Source of the DNA: Sphingopyxis sp. MSC1_008
GTDB lineage: Bacteria > Pseudomonadota > Alphaproteobacteria > Sphingomonadales > Sphingomonadaceae
DNA: 64,000 nucleotides
Direction of reading: 5' to 3'
Assembly (NCBI RefSeq): GCF_023197165.1
Contig: NZ_JALPRD010000012.1
Span: forward strand, 62,001-126,000
The notes under the pieces are model-generated. The model saw only the letters and a list, made by a program, of their open reading frames with translations. It was not told the origin of the DNA and ran no database searches. A program made the position numbers and the translations under genes. Numbering within the stretch: the stretch's first letter is position 1; every line of letters begins with the position of its first letter. Shown one piece after another: positions 38,336 to 47,846 of this stretch.

Positions 38336-39328
38336 CTAAAGGCCGTCGAGCGCGAGGAGTGCGAAGCTCGCGAGCCAATGTTCGCCCATATAATCGCCGG
38401 TGACGTGCGGGAGGGCGGCGGCGAGATGGCGCTGCGCCGCGGCTTCGGCGACAGGCGTGACGGGGTGGGCCGGGCCGAGCGCAGCGGCGATCGCGCGCCA
38501 ACTCCACGCGCGGCTGAGACCCAGCCCGTCGAGGTGCGCGATCTTGCCGTCGCTGCGGTCGGAGACGGTGGCGGGGGTGAAGAGCGTGGCGGGCTGTTTC
38601 TGCGCCGCGCGCGGCAGGAAGGCGTCGAACCAGCCGGCGAAATCGTCGCCGAGGAGGGCGGCCATCAGATGCGCCTCGGTGAGCGCCGAGGACAGGAATT
38701 CGTCGCCGCCCGGCTCCCATGCCTGACAGTCGCGGTCGCCGGCAAACCAGTCGCGGGCACGCGCGTCGATGAGGGTGATCAGCGCGGGATCGTGGGTTTC
38801 GGACCAGTGGCGCGCGAGGAGCAGCGCGAAGCTGATGTTGAAGTGGGTGCCGACGCGCAAGGGGTAAGTGAGCTTGGGCAGAAAGATGTGGAAGCGGGCG
38901 GCGAAAGCGGCGGCGAGCGGTTCAAGCGCCACGGCCCACGGCGCGTCGTGGCGTGCCGCTTCGGCATGGAGCGCGAGGAGCCACGCCCAGCCATAGGGAC
39001 GTTCGAACCCTGCGGACATCGGACGATCGAGGAAAGCGAGCTCGCCAGCGACCTTTTCGGGGACGAGCATTTCGTCGGCTCGAGCGCGGATGTCGACGGC
39101 GATGGGAAGGTCGGGGAAACGGCGCGCGAGGCGGAGGATCTGCCACCAGCCGTGGACGCAGCTGTGCCAGTCGAAGCTGCCGTGAAAGATCGGGTGATGC
39201 TCGCGTGGTGGTCTGGCGTCCTCGGGGCCATTGAGGACGAGGTCCATCTTGTACGGATATTCGCGGCCGAGGTGCGACAGGGTCGCGGTGGCGAAGCGGG
39301 TGGCGTGGTCGGGGGTGAGGTGGGTCAT
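38336..39328 (-). CDS. DUF2891 family protein
   Basis: 330 residues, cytosolic. Conserved N-terminal YPYKMDLVLNGPED and GSFDWHSCVHGWW with His/Cys, an alpha/alpha barrel-like helical pattern, and a C-terminal HVTGDYMGEHWLASFALL. ATG 39328 follows the DUF979 stop after one base (TGACATG), so it is translationally coupled to the transporter-like pair. Function unknown; the fold pattern recalls glycoside-processing or epimerase-like alpha/alpha proteins. Confidence 0.9.
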   Translation of the reverse strand: MTHLTPDHATRFATATLSHLGREYPYKMDLVLNGPEDARPPREHHPIFHGSFDWHSCVHGWWQILRLARRFPDLPIAVDIRARADEMLVPEKVAGELAFLDRPMSAGFERPYGWAWLLALHAEAARHDAPWAVALEPLAAAFAARFHIFLPKLTYPLRVGTHFNISFALLLARHWSETHDPALITLIDARARDWFAGDRDCQAWEPGGDEFLSSALTEAHLMAALLGDDFAGWFDAFLPRAAQKQPATLFTPATVSDRSDGKIAHLDGLGLSRAWSWRAIAAALGPAHPVTPVAEAAAQRHLAAALPHVTGDYMGEHWLASFALLALDGL

Positions 39329-39329
39329 G

Positions 39330-40268
39330 TCAGAATGCAAATAGCCAGATGAAGACGATGTTCACCGCGAGCAGGGGCAGCGCGGTGCCGATCTGCGCCT
39401 TGATCACGCCATAGGGATTTTTGAGTTCGAGCAAGGCCGCGGGCACCAGATTGAAGTTCGCCGCCATCGGGGTCATCAGCGTGCCGCAGAAGCCCGCGAG
39501 CATGCCGATCGCCGCGACGACCGCGGGGTCGCCGTCATATTGCTTGATGAGGAGCGGCATGCCGACCGCGGCGAGCATCACCGGGAAGGCGGCGAAGGCA
39601 TTGCCCATCACCATCGTGAACAGCGCCATGCCGAGCCCGAAGGCGAGCGTCGCGCCGAACAGGCTGCCCTCGGGGATCGCCCCGCCGATGAGGTCGCCGA
39701 CGACCTCGCCGACGCCCGCGAGCGCGAAGACCGCGCCGAGGCTCGCGAGCATCTGCGGCAGGATCGCCGCCCAGCCGACCGCGTCGAGCAGGCGGCGGCC
39801 CTGTTGCAGCGGCAGTAGCGGCGGCGGCTTCAATCGTGCCATACCGACAGCGAGCGCGATCAGCACGCCTAGCGCGAGTGAGATCAAGGTCGCCTGCTTG
39901 GGGTCGGCGAGGCCGGGGAGCCATTTGAAAAGAAAGGTGCCCGCGAGTGCGACCGCGGGGATGATGAGCGCGACGAGGAGCAGGAAGGGGCCATGGCGTT
40001 CGGCACGTTCTGCTTGAACATCGGCGGGGACGTCGCCGCCGGGGGCACGGCCGATCTGGCCGGTGCCAGCGATCGCGACGAGCGCGAGGACGAGCAGGCC
40101 GTTGCCGAAATCGCTGAGCCGGTCGCCTGCCAGCATCGAGACCGCTAGCAGGCCCCAGAAGGCCGCGTTGCCGAAGCGTTTGGGATTGCTGCCGTCCCGG
40201 AGTCCAAGGAAGGCGAAAGCCGCGAAGGTCAGTCCTGCGAGCACATAAACGAAGCCGAGCGTGATCAT
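39330..40268 (-). CDS. DUF979 family membrane protein (transporter-like)
   Basis: 312 residues with about nine membrane helices. Family motifs include the MVMGNAFAAFPVMLAAVGMPLL helix region and GFCGTLMTPMAANFNLVPAALLELKNPYGVIKAQ. Always paired with DUF969; ATGA overlap with that gene here. The pair resembles a two-subunit carboxylate permease, and its position next to 5-oxoprolinase suggests 5-oxoproline uptake. Inference only. Confidence 0.9.
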   Translation of the reverse strand: MITLGFVYVLAGLTFAAFAFLGLRDGSNPKRFGNAAFWGLLAVSMLAGDRLSDFGNGLLVLALVAIAGTGQIGRAPGGDVPADVQAERAERHGPFLLLVALIIPAVALAGTFLFKWLPGLADPKQATLISLALGVLIALAVGMARLKPPPLLPLQQGRRLLDAVGWAAILPQMLASLGAVFALAGVGEVVGDLIGGAIPEGSLFGATLAFGLGMALFTMVMGNAFAAFPVMLAAVGMPLLIKQYDGDPAVVAAIGMLAGFCGTLMTPMAANFNLVPAALLELKNPYGVIKAQIGTALPLLAVNIVFIWLFAF

Positions 40269-40936
40269 GCGCCCGCCTCCTTCTTCATCATCCGCTTTTC
40301 GAGACGGCGGAGGCGCAGGCCGTGGATCAGGAAGGCGGCAATCGCGGTCGGGATCGCCCAGAGCGAGAAGTGCAGCGGCTCGATGACATAGCCATAGCCT
40401 TCGAGCACGCCCTTCATCAGCAGGATCGAGCCGATCGCGAGGAAGATATCCTCACCGAAGAAGAGGCCGACATTGTCGGTCGCGGCGGAGAAGGCTTTCA
40501 CTTCCTCGCGCTGGTCGTCGGTGAGCGCGTCGTTCTTCGCCTCGGCGGCGGCTTCGGCCATCGGGGCGACGAGCGGGCGGACGGTCTGCGGATGCCCCGC
40601 GACCGAAGTCAGGCCGACCGCGGCCATCGCTTGGCGGAGCAGGAGGTAGGAGGTGAGCAGGCGGCCGAGCGTCGCGCCTTTCATTCGGCCGATCAGGCTG
40701 CGGGCGTGTTGCTGGAGGCCGTAAGCTTCGAGCAGGCCGATGACGGGGAGGACGATCCAGACGATCGAAACATAGCGCGTGTCGTTGAACGCCTTGCCGA
40801 AGGCGGCGATGATCGCGGCGATGTCGAGCCCGGCGGCGAGGCCAGTCGCGAGCGCCGAGGCCATGATCACGAGCAGCGGATTGAAACGGAGCAGGAAGCC
40901 CGCGATGATGATCAGAATGCCGATCAGCACGAGCAT
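40265..40936 (-). CDS. DUF969 family membrane protein (transporter-like)
   Basis: 223 residues with five to six membrane helices. Family block GLTSVAGHPQTVRPLVAPMAEAAAE and the DNVGLFFGEDIFLAIGSILLMKGVLEGYGY segment are clear. Starts 57 nt after the 5-oxoprolinase stop; its stop overlaps the DUF979 ATG. Proposed partner of DUF979 in one transporter. Confidence 0.9.
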   Translation of the reverse strand: MLVLIGILIIIAGFLLRFNPLLVIMASALATGLAAGLDIAAIIAAFGKAFNDTRYVSIVWIVLPVIGLLEAYGLQQHARSLIGRMKGATLGRLLTSYLLLRQAMAAVGLTSVAGHPQTVRPLVAPMAEAAAEAKNDALTDDQREEVKAFSAATDNVGLFFGEDIFLAIGSILLMKGVLEGYGYVIEPLHFSLWAIPTAIAAFLIHGLRLRRLEKRMMKKEAGA

Positions 40937-40993
40937 GGTTGGTATCCCTTCATCCCGTCATCCCCGCGTGGGGTAGACCGCGCTGTCGCCAAA

Positions 40994-43900
40994 TTATCTC
41001 TCCCCTGGTTTCCCGTAGCCGGCGCCGCCGGGCGTTTCGATCACGAAGGCGTCGCCCGCGGCGAGGTCGGCGCTGCCCGTCGCGGCGAGGGTTTCGATGC
41101 GGCCGTCGGCGCGCTCGACCCAGTTGCGGCCCGGTGCGGCGTCTTCGCCGCCCGCGAGACCCTTCGGCGCGATCTGGCGGCGGTTGGCGAGGATGTTCGC
41201 GGCCATCGGCTTGCGAAAGCGGATGCGGCGGGTGGCGCCATCGCCGCCGCGCCACTGGCCCGCACCACCCGAGCCTTTGCGGATCGAAAATTCCTCGACG
41301 ATCACGGGGAAGCGCGTTTCCATCACTTCGGGGTCGGTCATGCGGCTGTTGGTCATATGCGTTTGGATGACGCTGGTGCCGTTAAAGCCGGGGCCGGCGC
41401 CCGATCCACCGGCGATTGTCTCATAATATTGATAGGCTTCGTTGCCGAAGGTGAAATTGTTCATCGTTCCCTGCGCGGGCGCCATCGCATTGAAAGCGGC
41501 GAACAGCGCGTCGGTGATGACCTGGCTCGTCTCGACATTGCCCGCGACGACCGCGGCGGGATAGGTCGGCGACAGCATCGAATCCGGCGGGACGATCAGT
41601 GTGACGGGGGCAAGGCAGCCCTCGTTCATCGGGATCGGATCGTCGAGCATCGTGCGCAGGACATAGAGGACCGCGGCGCGGACGACGGGGGCTGGCGCGT
41701 TGAAATTGTCGGGGAGGGTGGCGGAGGATCCGGTGAAGTCGATGGTCACGTGGCGCGCCGTCCGGTCGACTTGGACGGCGACGGCAACCTCGGCGCCATT
41801 GTCCATTGCGTAACGGAAGGCGCCGTCGCCCAAGCCCGCGATGAGCTGGCGGACGGCGGCTTCGGCCTGTGCCTGTCCGTGTGCCATATAGGCGGTGACG
41901 GTCTGGACGCCGTGCGCGGCTGAGAGGTCGACGAGCGCGCTGGCGCCGCGCTGGCAGGCGGCGACCTGCGCCTTGAGGTCGGCGATGTTGAGCGCGGGGT
42001 TGCGTGCCGGCCATGCGCTGTCGACGAGGTGCGACGCGACGGCGGCGTCGCGGAAATTTCCGTCGTCGACGATCAGCATATTGTCGAAGAGGATGCCCTC
42101 GTCGGCGATGCTCTTGCTGTCGGGGGGCATCGATCCGGGAGCGATGCCGCCGAGGTCGGCGTGGTGGCCGCGTGCGGCGACGAAGAAGCTTGGTTCGTCG
42201 CCCTCGACGAACACGGGCATGATGACGGTGATGTCGGGCAGGTGGGTGCCGCCGTCGTAGGGGGCGTTGAGGGCGTAGGCGTCGCCGCGCCGGATGCCGC
42301 GGCCGTCAGCAGGTCGGTCGTCCGCCCCGGACCGTTGGCGGAGGATGGTGCGGACGCTTTCGCCCATCGAACCGAGATGGACGGGCATGTGCGGCGCGTT
42401 GGCGACGAGGCGGCCGTCGCCGTCGAAGATTGCGCACGAAAAGTCGAGCCGCTCGCGAATGTTGATCGACGAGGCGCTGTGCTGGAGCGCGCCGCCCATT
42501 TCCTCGGCGATCGCCATGAACAGGCTGTTGAAGATTTCGAGGCGGATCGGGTCGGGAGTGGTCAGGTCGTCGCTCGCGACGATTTGTGTTCCGGCCGCGC
42601 GCGTGCGGACGAGGAGCAATGTGCCCTCGCTTTGGACCTCGGCGCGCCAGCCGGGCTCGACGATAGTCGTCGAAAGCGCGTCGATAATGATCGCGGGGCC
42701 GGCGATGGTGCGGCCGGGGGCGAGGGCGCTGCGTTGGTGAAGCGGGGCCCGATGCTCGGCGCCCGCGAGCCATGCAGTGACGATTTCGGGTTCGGGTTCG
42801 GTGGTCGGTGCGGGCAAGGACAGTGCTGCGGGAGCATCGCCCGTCTCGGTCAGTTCGACGCGGATGCGGTCGACGACGAGATTGTCGTGCGGGGCGTAGC
42901 CGAAGCGCTGGCGGAAGGCGGCGGCGAAGGATTGGGCGACCTCAGCGGGCGCGGCGAGCGGGAGTTCGATCGCGTTGTCGCTGTCGGCGAGGCGAACGAA
43001 AATCAAGGTTTCGCGCATCGTCGCTGCATCGGGGGCGAGATCGGTGCGGGCTTGATCCGACAGCTCGGTTTCGGTCGCGGCGAGGGTAGCGCTGCAATGC
43101 GCGTCGAGTTTGAGCGCCAGCGTGCGCTCGCGGATCGCCGATGGCTTGGCGAGACCCATGCCAAAGGCCGAGAGTACGCCCGCGAGCGGATGGAGGAGGA
43201 TTTCGTCGACTCCGAGCGCATCGGCGACGAGGCAGACATGCTGGCCCGCCGCGCCGCCGAAACCGACGAGGCTGTAGCCTTGCGTGACGTCGTGGCCGCG
43301 CGCGATGGTGATGCGTTTGATCGCGTTTGCCATTTGCTGGACCGCGATGGCGAGTAGACCTTCGGCGAGGGCTTCGGGGGTTATATTCCCGACTTCGGCG
43401 GCCATGGCGGCAAATTTTTCAACCACCACCGCACGGTCGAGCGGCTGGTCGCCGTTCGGGCCGAAGAGCTTGGGGAAATGGCCGGGCTGGATCTTGCCGA
43501 GCAGGACGTTGCAGTCGGTCACCGTCAGCGGACCGCCACGGCCATAGGCGGCGGGGCCGGGGTTCGCGCCCGCGCTTTCGGGGCCGACGAGCAGGCGCGC
43601 GCCGTCCCAGCGGCAGATCGAGCCACCGCCAGCCGCCACCGTGTGGATGCGCAGCATCGGGGCGCGGATGCGCGTGCCCGCGACGATCGTCTCGTTATCG
43701 CGCTCGAGTCGGCCGGCATAGTGGCTGACGTCGGTCGAGGTGCCGCCCATGTCGAAGCCGATGAGGCGGGTTTTGCCCAAGGGTGCGGCGCTGCCGACCA
43801 TGCCGACGATCCCGCCCGCGGGCCCCGAAAGGATCGCGTCGCGGCCGTGGAAGGCCGATGCCGCGGCGAGGCCGCCCGAGCTTTTCATGAACTGCGGATC

Positions 43901-44602
43901 GACGCCTTCTCCGAGCTGCGCGACGAATTGCCGGACATAATGGTGGAGGACGGGCGAAAGATAGGCGTCGGCAAGCGTCGTGTCGCCGCGGCCGATGAGC
44001 TTGATCAGCGCGCTGACGTCGTGGCTCGTCGAGATTTGGGTGAAGCCGGTTTCGTGGGCGATTTCGGCGAGGCGCTGCTCGTGCGCGGGGTAGCGGTAAC
44101 CGTGCATCAGCACGATCGCGATGCTGGCGAGGCCCCGCTCGCGCGCGGCTTGCAGCGCGGCGCGGGCATGCTCCTCGTCGAGCGGGGTCAGGATGTCGCC
44201 GCCCGGACCGAGGCGTTCGATGATTTCGGCGACTGCTGCGTGGGGCGGCGGAATGCGGTCGAGCCGCCGCGCGAAAAGTTCGGGGCGGTCCTGATAGCCG
44301 ATCGTCAGCGCGTCACCGAAGCCCCGCGTGATCGCGAGCAAGGTCGGTTCGCCCTTGCGTTCGAGGAGCGCGTTGGTCGCGACCGTGCTTCCCATGCGGA
44401 TCGCCAGCGGCGGGAGCGCGCCTGCGCCGGCGCCGGTCAGGTCGCGGATCGCATTGACCGCGGCGTCGCCGGGGCGCGCGGGGTCTTCGCTGAGATATTT
44501 GGTGGTGACGACGGCGCCGTCGGGGCTGCGCGCGACGACATCGGTAAAGGTGCCGCCGCGGTCGATCCAGATGTGCCAGCGATCGTCAGTTGGTAGGGGC
44601 AT
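40994..44602 (-). CDS. ATP-dependent 5-oxoprolinase (HyuA-HyuB fusion)
   Basis: 1202 residues from ATG 44602, 17 nt inside the kinase gene (an upstream ATG at 44641 would overlap more). Opens 5-oxo-L-proline to glutamate with ATP. The N-terminal half is hydantoinase A-like with actin-type nucleotide-binding motifs (WIDRGGTFTDVV, GFDMGGTSTDVSHY, GGAAGQHVC); the C-terminal half (from ~residue 700) is hydantoinase B-like (EEMGGALQHSASSINIRERLDFS, RGHHADLGG, ETPGGAGYG). Length and domain order match the eukaryotic OPLAH-type single chain, not PxpABC. Hydantoinase is the alternative, but the single-chain fusion and neighbours favour 5-oxoproline. Confidence 0.9.
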   Translation of the reverse strand: MPLPTDDRWHIWIDRGGTFTDVVARSPDGAVVTTKYLSEDPARPGDAAVNAIRDLTGAGAGALPPLAIRMGSTVATNALLERKGEPTLLAITRGFGDALTIGYQDRPELFARRLDRIPPPHAAVAEIIERLGPGGDILTPLDEEHARAALQAARERGLASIAIVLMHGYRYPAHEQRLAEIAHETGFTQISTSHDVSALIKLIGRGDTTLADAYLSPVLHHYVRQFVAQLGEGVDPQFMKSSGGLAAASAFHGRDAILSGPAGGIVGMVGSAAPLGKTRLIGFDMGGTSTDVSHYAGRLERDNETIVAGTRIRAPMLRIHTVAAGGGSICRWDGARLLVGPESAGANPGPAAYGRGGPLTVTDCNVLLGKIQPGHFPKLFGPNGDQPLDRAVVVEKFAAMAAEVGNITPEALAEGLLAIAVQQMANAIKRITIARGHDVTQGYSLVGFGGAAGQHVCLVADALGVDEILLHPLAGVLSAFGMGLAKPSAIRERTLALKLDAHCSATLAATETELSDQARTDLAPDAATMRETLIFVRLADSDNAIELPLAAPAEVAQSFAAAFRQRFGYAPHDNLVVDRIRVELTETGDAPAALSLPAPTTEPEPEIVTAWLAGAEHRAPLHQRSALAPGRTIAGPAIIIDALSTTIVEPGWRAEVQSEGTLLLVRTRAAGTQIVASDDLTTPDPIRLEIFNSLFMAIAEEMGGALQHSASSINIRERLDFSCAIFDGDGRLVANAPHMPVHLGSMGESVRTILRQRSGADDRPADGRGIRRGDAYALNAPYDGGTHLPDITVIMPVFVEGDEPSFFVAARGHHADLGGIAPGSMPPDSKSIADEGILFDNMLIVDDGNFRDAAVASHLVDSAWPARNPALNIADLKAQVAACQRGASALVDLSAAHGVQTVTAYMAHGQAQAEAAVRQLIAGLGDGAFRYAMDNGAEVAVAVQVDRTARHVTIDFTGSSATLPDNFNAPAPVVRAAVLYVLRTMLDDPIPMNEGCLAPVTLIVPPDSMLSPTYPAAVVAGNVETSQVITDALFAAFNAMAPAQGTMNNFTFGNEAYQYYETIAGGSGAGPGFNGTSVIQTHMTNSRMTDPEVMETRFPVIVEEFSIRKGSGGAGQWRGGDGATRRIRFRKPMAANILANRRQIAPKGLAGGEDAAPGRNWVERADGRIETLAATGSADLAAGDAFVIETPGGAGYGKPGER

Positions 44603-46205
44603 TGTCCGGCCAGCGAATGACGATGGCGAGGCGGTTGTCAACCGCGGCGCGCTGCCAACTGCCCTTAAGCTGCCGTTCGATCAGCGTGCGGATGAATTGC
44701 GTGCCGAAGCTTTCGGTGTCGATGTGCGGGGTTTCGGCAAGGTCGCTTTCGACCCAGTCGAGCTGGATGTCGCCCCCGTCGCGGTGCCAGCCGACGGCGA
44801 GGTGACCCTGGCCCGTCAGCGCACCATATTTGATGCTGTTGGTGACGAATTCGTGGACCGCGAGCGATAGTGCCTGCGCGCCCTCGTCGTCGAGCCGGAC
44901 CTCGGGGCCGGCGATGCCCGCGAGTTGCTCCGCCGAAACGCCCGCGAGTTCGAGTTCGCGATGGACGATCCGCCCCAAGTCGACGCTGTCGACCGCGCCG
45001 GTCACGAGCATCTGCTTGGCGTCGGACAATGCACGCATGCGGCCGTCGAACTTCGCCTCGAATTCGTCGAGGCTGGTGGATTCGCGCAGCGTGATCCGCG
45101 CGAGCGCGCCGATGCGTGCGAAGGCGTTTTTCATCCGGTGCGCCATCTCGCCGATCATCAATTCGCGGTCTTCGGCGTGGCGCGCTCTTTGCGCGGCGAG
45201 CGCCTGAAACGCGTTGATGCGGCGTCGCTGGACGCGGTGAAGCTGGGTCGCGAGCAGCGCCAGCGCGACGCCGAAGATGAAGATGCCGAGCGGGCGACCC
45301 AGCCGCTCGAGGAAGCGGCCGTAGGAGATTCGCATCGTCCATTGCCGGTCGGCGATGCGCAGCACCTGCTCCTGCGCGTCCCAGCCCATCTTGCCGTGGC
45401 GGAAAATGACCGGTGCCGAGGGGCCGGCGCCGGCGCGAATTTCGAGCCCGTCGATTTTGCCCAGCTGCGATCCGAGCACCGTCTTCATCATGTCGTTGAT
45501 ACGAAAGGGGGCGTAGACGAACGCTTCGACGGGCCGGGTGCCGGGCGCTTTCGCCGCATCGTCCATCACCCCCGGCTGCGACCCGCGAGTATAGACGGGG
45601 AGGTAGATGAGAAAGCCCTGCTGCTTGACCTTTGCAGCGCGTTCCTGCGCAAGCTGGACGATGCCGCTCGCGGCCGGGCGCCCGGTCTGCCAGGCGCGGC
45701 GCATCGCCGCGCGCCGCACCGGCTCGCTATACATGTCGAAGCCCAGCGCGACTTGGCGGCGCGGCGTATAGGGCTCGATGAGGATGACGGGAAAGCCGAC
45801 GGGCTGGTCGGTCGCCGGCCACACCTTGATATCCTCGCCGTAATTTTCGTGCAGCCGCGTCTCGATCGCCGCCGGAGTGCCGGCGCGCATCGCGGCGGCG
45901 ATGCCGATGCCCTCCATCCCCGGGGCATGGACCTGTGGCTGGAGCGCACCAAGATAGGCGCGGATGCCGGGGCCGCTCGCGGCGGCGTCGGACTGGTAGA
46001 GCGCACGCACGCCTTCGAGGATCGCGACATGGTCGCGCAGCCGCATGTTGAACTGCGCCGCGACGCGTTCGGCCTGATCGGCTTCTTCGGCCTGATTATA
46101 GAGGAAGCTGGCGCTGGCCGCGACGATGGTCGCGAGCAGGATAACCAGCCCGACGAAGCGGACCAGCAGCGCCAACAGCCGATCTGCCCAGGTTGAAGGG
46201 CGCAT
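44586..46205 (-). CDS. CHASE-domain HWE-family sensor histidine kinase
   Basis: 539 residues from ATG 46205 (AGGA upstream). Membrane helix 11-37, periplasmic CHASE-like sensor (~60-290), second helix ~305-322, then an HWE kinase domain: phospho-acceptor H356 in AHRMKN, H451 in the N-box HEFVTNSIKYGAL, and W484/E486 in LDWVES, the residues that name the family. No response regulator is adjacent. HWE kinases in sphingomonads often serve the general stress response through PhyR. Its 3' end overlaps the 5-oxoprolinase start by 17 nt. Confidence 0.93.
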   Translation of the reverse strand: MRPSTWADRLLALLVRFVGLVILLATIVAASASFLYNQAEEADQAERVAAQFNMRLRDHVAILEGVRALYQSDAAASGPGIRAYLGALQPQVHAPGMEGIGIAAAMRAGTPAAIETRLHENYGEDIKVWPATDQPVGFPVILIEPYTPRRQVALGFDMYSEPVRRAAMRRAWQTGRPAASGIVQLAQERAAKVKQQGFLIYLPVYTRGSQPGVMDDAAKAPGTRPVEAFVYAPFRINDMMKTVLGSQLGKIDGLEIRAGAGPSAPVIFRHGKMGWDAQEQVLRIADRQWTMRISYGRFLERLGRPLGIFIFGVALALLATQLHRVQRRRINAFQALAAQRARHAEDRELMIGEMAHRMKNAFARIGALARITLRESTSLDEFEAKFDGRMRALSDAKQMLVTGAVDSVDLGRIVHRELELAGVSAEQLAGIAGPEVRLDDEGAQALSLAVHEFVTNSIKYGALTGQGHLAVGWHRDGGDIQLDWVESDLAETPHIDTESFGTQFIRTLIERQLKGSWQRAAVDNRLAIVIRWPDNAPTN

Positions 46206-46374
46206 TATCTTGTCCTGCCTGATGGCTGCCGTAGCAGCGCCCCCCTCCGTCACCGATGTTTCACGCGAAAGGGCTGATAGCAAGTTAATTTCATGCCGGT
46301 TCGGCCATATCGCTGGCCGGTTGCAAGAGAAAACCTGTTGCCTATGATGCCGCCTACCGGATGGGAGAAGCGGA

Positions 46375-47025
46375 ATGATTATCTACGGGTCGGTGGTGTC
46401 GCCGTTCGTGCGCAAATTGCTGGCATATCTTGGCGAAAAGGGGATCGATTTCGAGCTGAAGGGCGTCGGGATCGGCGACCCCGATCCGGGATTTCGCGCC
46501 GCGTCGCCGCTCGGCAAGATGCCCGCGATGGACGATGACGGCTTCCTCCTCGCCGATTCGAGCGCGATCATCCAATATGTCGAGGCGAAATATCCCGAAC
46601 CCGCGCTGATCCCGACCGATCCGCAGGAGCGCGGCCGCGTGATCTGGTGGGAAGAATTCGGCGATACGGTGTTCGCCGCATGCAGCGGAAAGATGTTCTT
46701 CAACCGCATCGTCGCGCCGAAATTCCTCGGGCGCGAAGGCGATCTGGCGGCAGCGGCGCAGGCGGAGGGCGAGGAGTTGCCCAAGCTGCTCGCCTACCTC
46801 GAAAGCGCGATCCCGGCGTCGGGATTTCTCGTCGGCGGCCGGCTGACGCTCGCCGACCTTGCGGTGGCATCGCCGCTGATGAACTTCCGGCACTGCGGTG
46901 CGAGCATCGATCCGGCGACGCATCCCAAAATCGCGGCGTGGAGCGAGGCGATCCTGTCGCGGCCGAGCATGGCGACATGGATTGCAAAGGAAGAACGGCT
47001 GATGGCACGAGTGCTTGCGGCCTAG
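46375..47025 (+). CDS. Glutathione S-transferase family protein
   Basis: 216 residues. Thioredoxin-fold N-terminal domain (YGSVVSPFVRKLLAYL, PLGKMPAMDDDGFLLADSSAIIQY) and an all-helical C-terminal domain (GGRLTLADLAVASPL N-capping box). The catalytic Ser of bacterial GSTs is probably S9 of SPF. GGGAGAAG precedes the ATG. Detoxification or maleylacetoacetate-type roles are both possible. Converges with the PilZ gene. Confidence 0.92.
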   Translation: MIIYGSVVSPFVRKLLAYLGEKGIDFELKGVGIGDPDPGFRAASPLGKMPAMDDDGFLLADSSAIIQYVEAKYPEPALIPTDPQERGRVIWWEEFGDTVFAACSGKMFFNRIVAPKFLGREGDLAAAAQAEGEELPKLLAYLESAIPASGFLVGGRLTLADLAVASPLMNFRHCGASIDPATHPKIAAWSEAILSRPSMATWIAKEERLMARVLAA

Positions 47026-47034
47026 GTTTCTATC

Positions 47035-47559
47035 CTAGAATTCGACGATGATCCGGACCCGGTCGACACTGATGCCGGCGGCGAGCGCGATTTGTTCGCG
47101 GCTGCGATCGATCAGATCGCGCAACGGCTCGGGCTCCGCGCCAACCGGCGGTTCCGCGTCAATCGAAGGTGCCGCGTGATCTTCATCGACGTCGGGCACA
47201 GGGTCCGCAATGTCGGTCGGTTCGGGCATGGAGCCGACGGCGCTCTTGAGTTCCACGGCGCTCAGCGTTGCCGGCGACACCGGGCCTTCGAACTGGCATC
47301 CGAAGAGCCGTCCGCTCGCCCAGATGACGACAGCCGTTATGTCGCCGGCATGCGGAAGCTCGATTTCTATCCGGTCGCCGTTCGCCAGTTTGACGTCGCT
47401 TTCGAGCAGCAGGCCCGTTCCCGAGATATTGTGGATCTGGACTTCGATGCCGGTGCCATCATGCCGCAAGCCCGAAGCGAGAAGGCTTAGTTTTCGGCGC
47501 GCGTCGAGGCGTTTGTCGGCGCCAAGCGCCGATGGAAGAAAATGTCCGAAAATTGGCAT
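47035..47559 (-). CDS. PilZ domain protein
   Basis: 174 residues from ATG 47559. PilZ (c-di-GMP-binding) domain at about residues 12-100: the basic RLDARRKLS segment and IHNISGTGLLLES correspond to the RxxxR and D/NxSxxG signatures. The C-terminal third is acidic and Pro-rich, ending in a short helix. Likely output for the diguanylate cyclase made at 36-37 kb. An open frame reaches 47637, but that extension is not PilZ-like. Confidence 0.88.
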   Translation of the reverse strand: MPIFGHFLPSALGADKRLDARRKLSLLASGLRHDGTGIEVQIHNISGTGLLLESDVKLANGDRIEIELPHAGDITAVVIWASGRLFGCQFEGPVSPATLSAVELKSAVGSMPEPTDIADPVPDVDEDHAAPSIDAEPPVGAEPEPLRDLIDRSREQIALAAGISVDRVRIIVEF

Positions 47560-47582
47560 AGGCGGTTGTTGGAGTTCGCTGG

Positions 47583-47597
47583 TTAAAAGAAGGTTAG
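47583..47597 (-). promoter_or_regulatory. Possible CtrA box upstream of the PilZ gene
   Basis: Reads CTAA-N7-TTAA on the minus strand, seven of eight bases of the CtrA consensus TTAA-N7-TTAA, 24 nt before the PilZ ATG. CtrA controls motility and c-di-GMP genes in alphaproteobacteria. The position so close to the start is a weakness. The rest of the 287-bp gap (47560-47846) shows no gene. Confidence 0.3.
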
Positions 47598-47846
47598 CGA
47601 GACGTCGAAAGATGTCGCGCCGACGCAAAAAATGCACGGGTCCAGACGGCGTAATTTAGTCCGACCGGGTTAACCTATGTTGCTGGTGAAGCCGCGCGAG
47701 GCCGTTAATCATCCACAGACTGACGCCAGACTCGCGACCAGGATGGCGGAGGGGGTTCCTCTTGCGTAGCCATATTCAAGAGGACGGAAGGGTTCTGCCG
47801 CAAGGTGGAGCCCTTCTTGCCATGGTCGCGGACATTTTTCGCCAGC

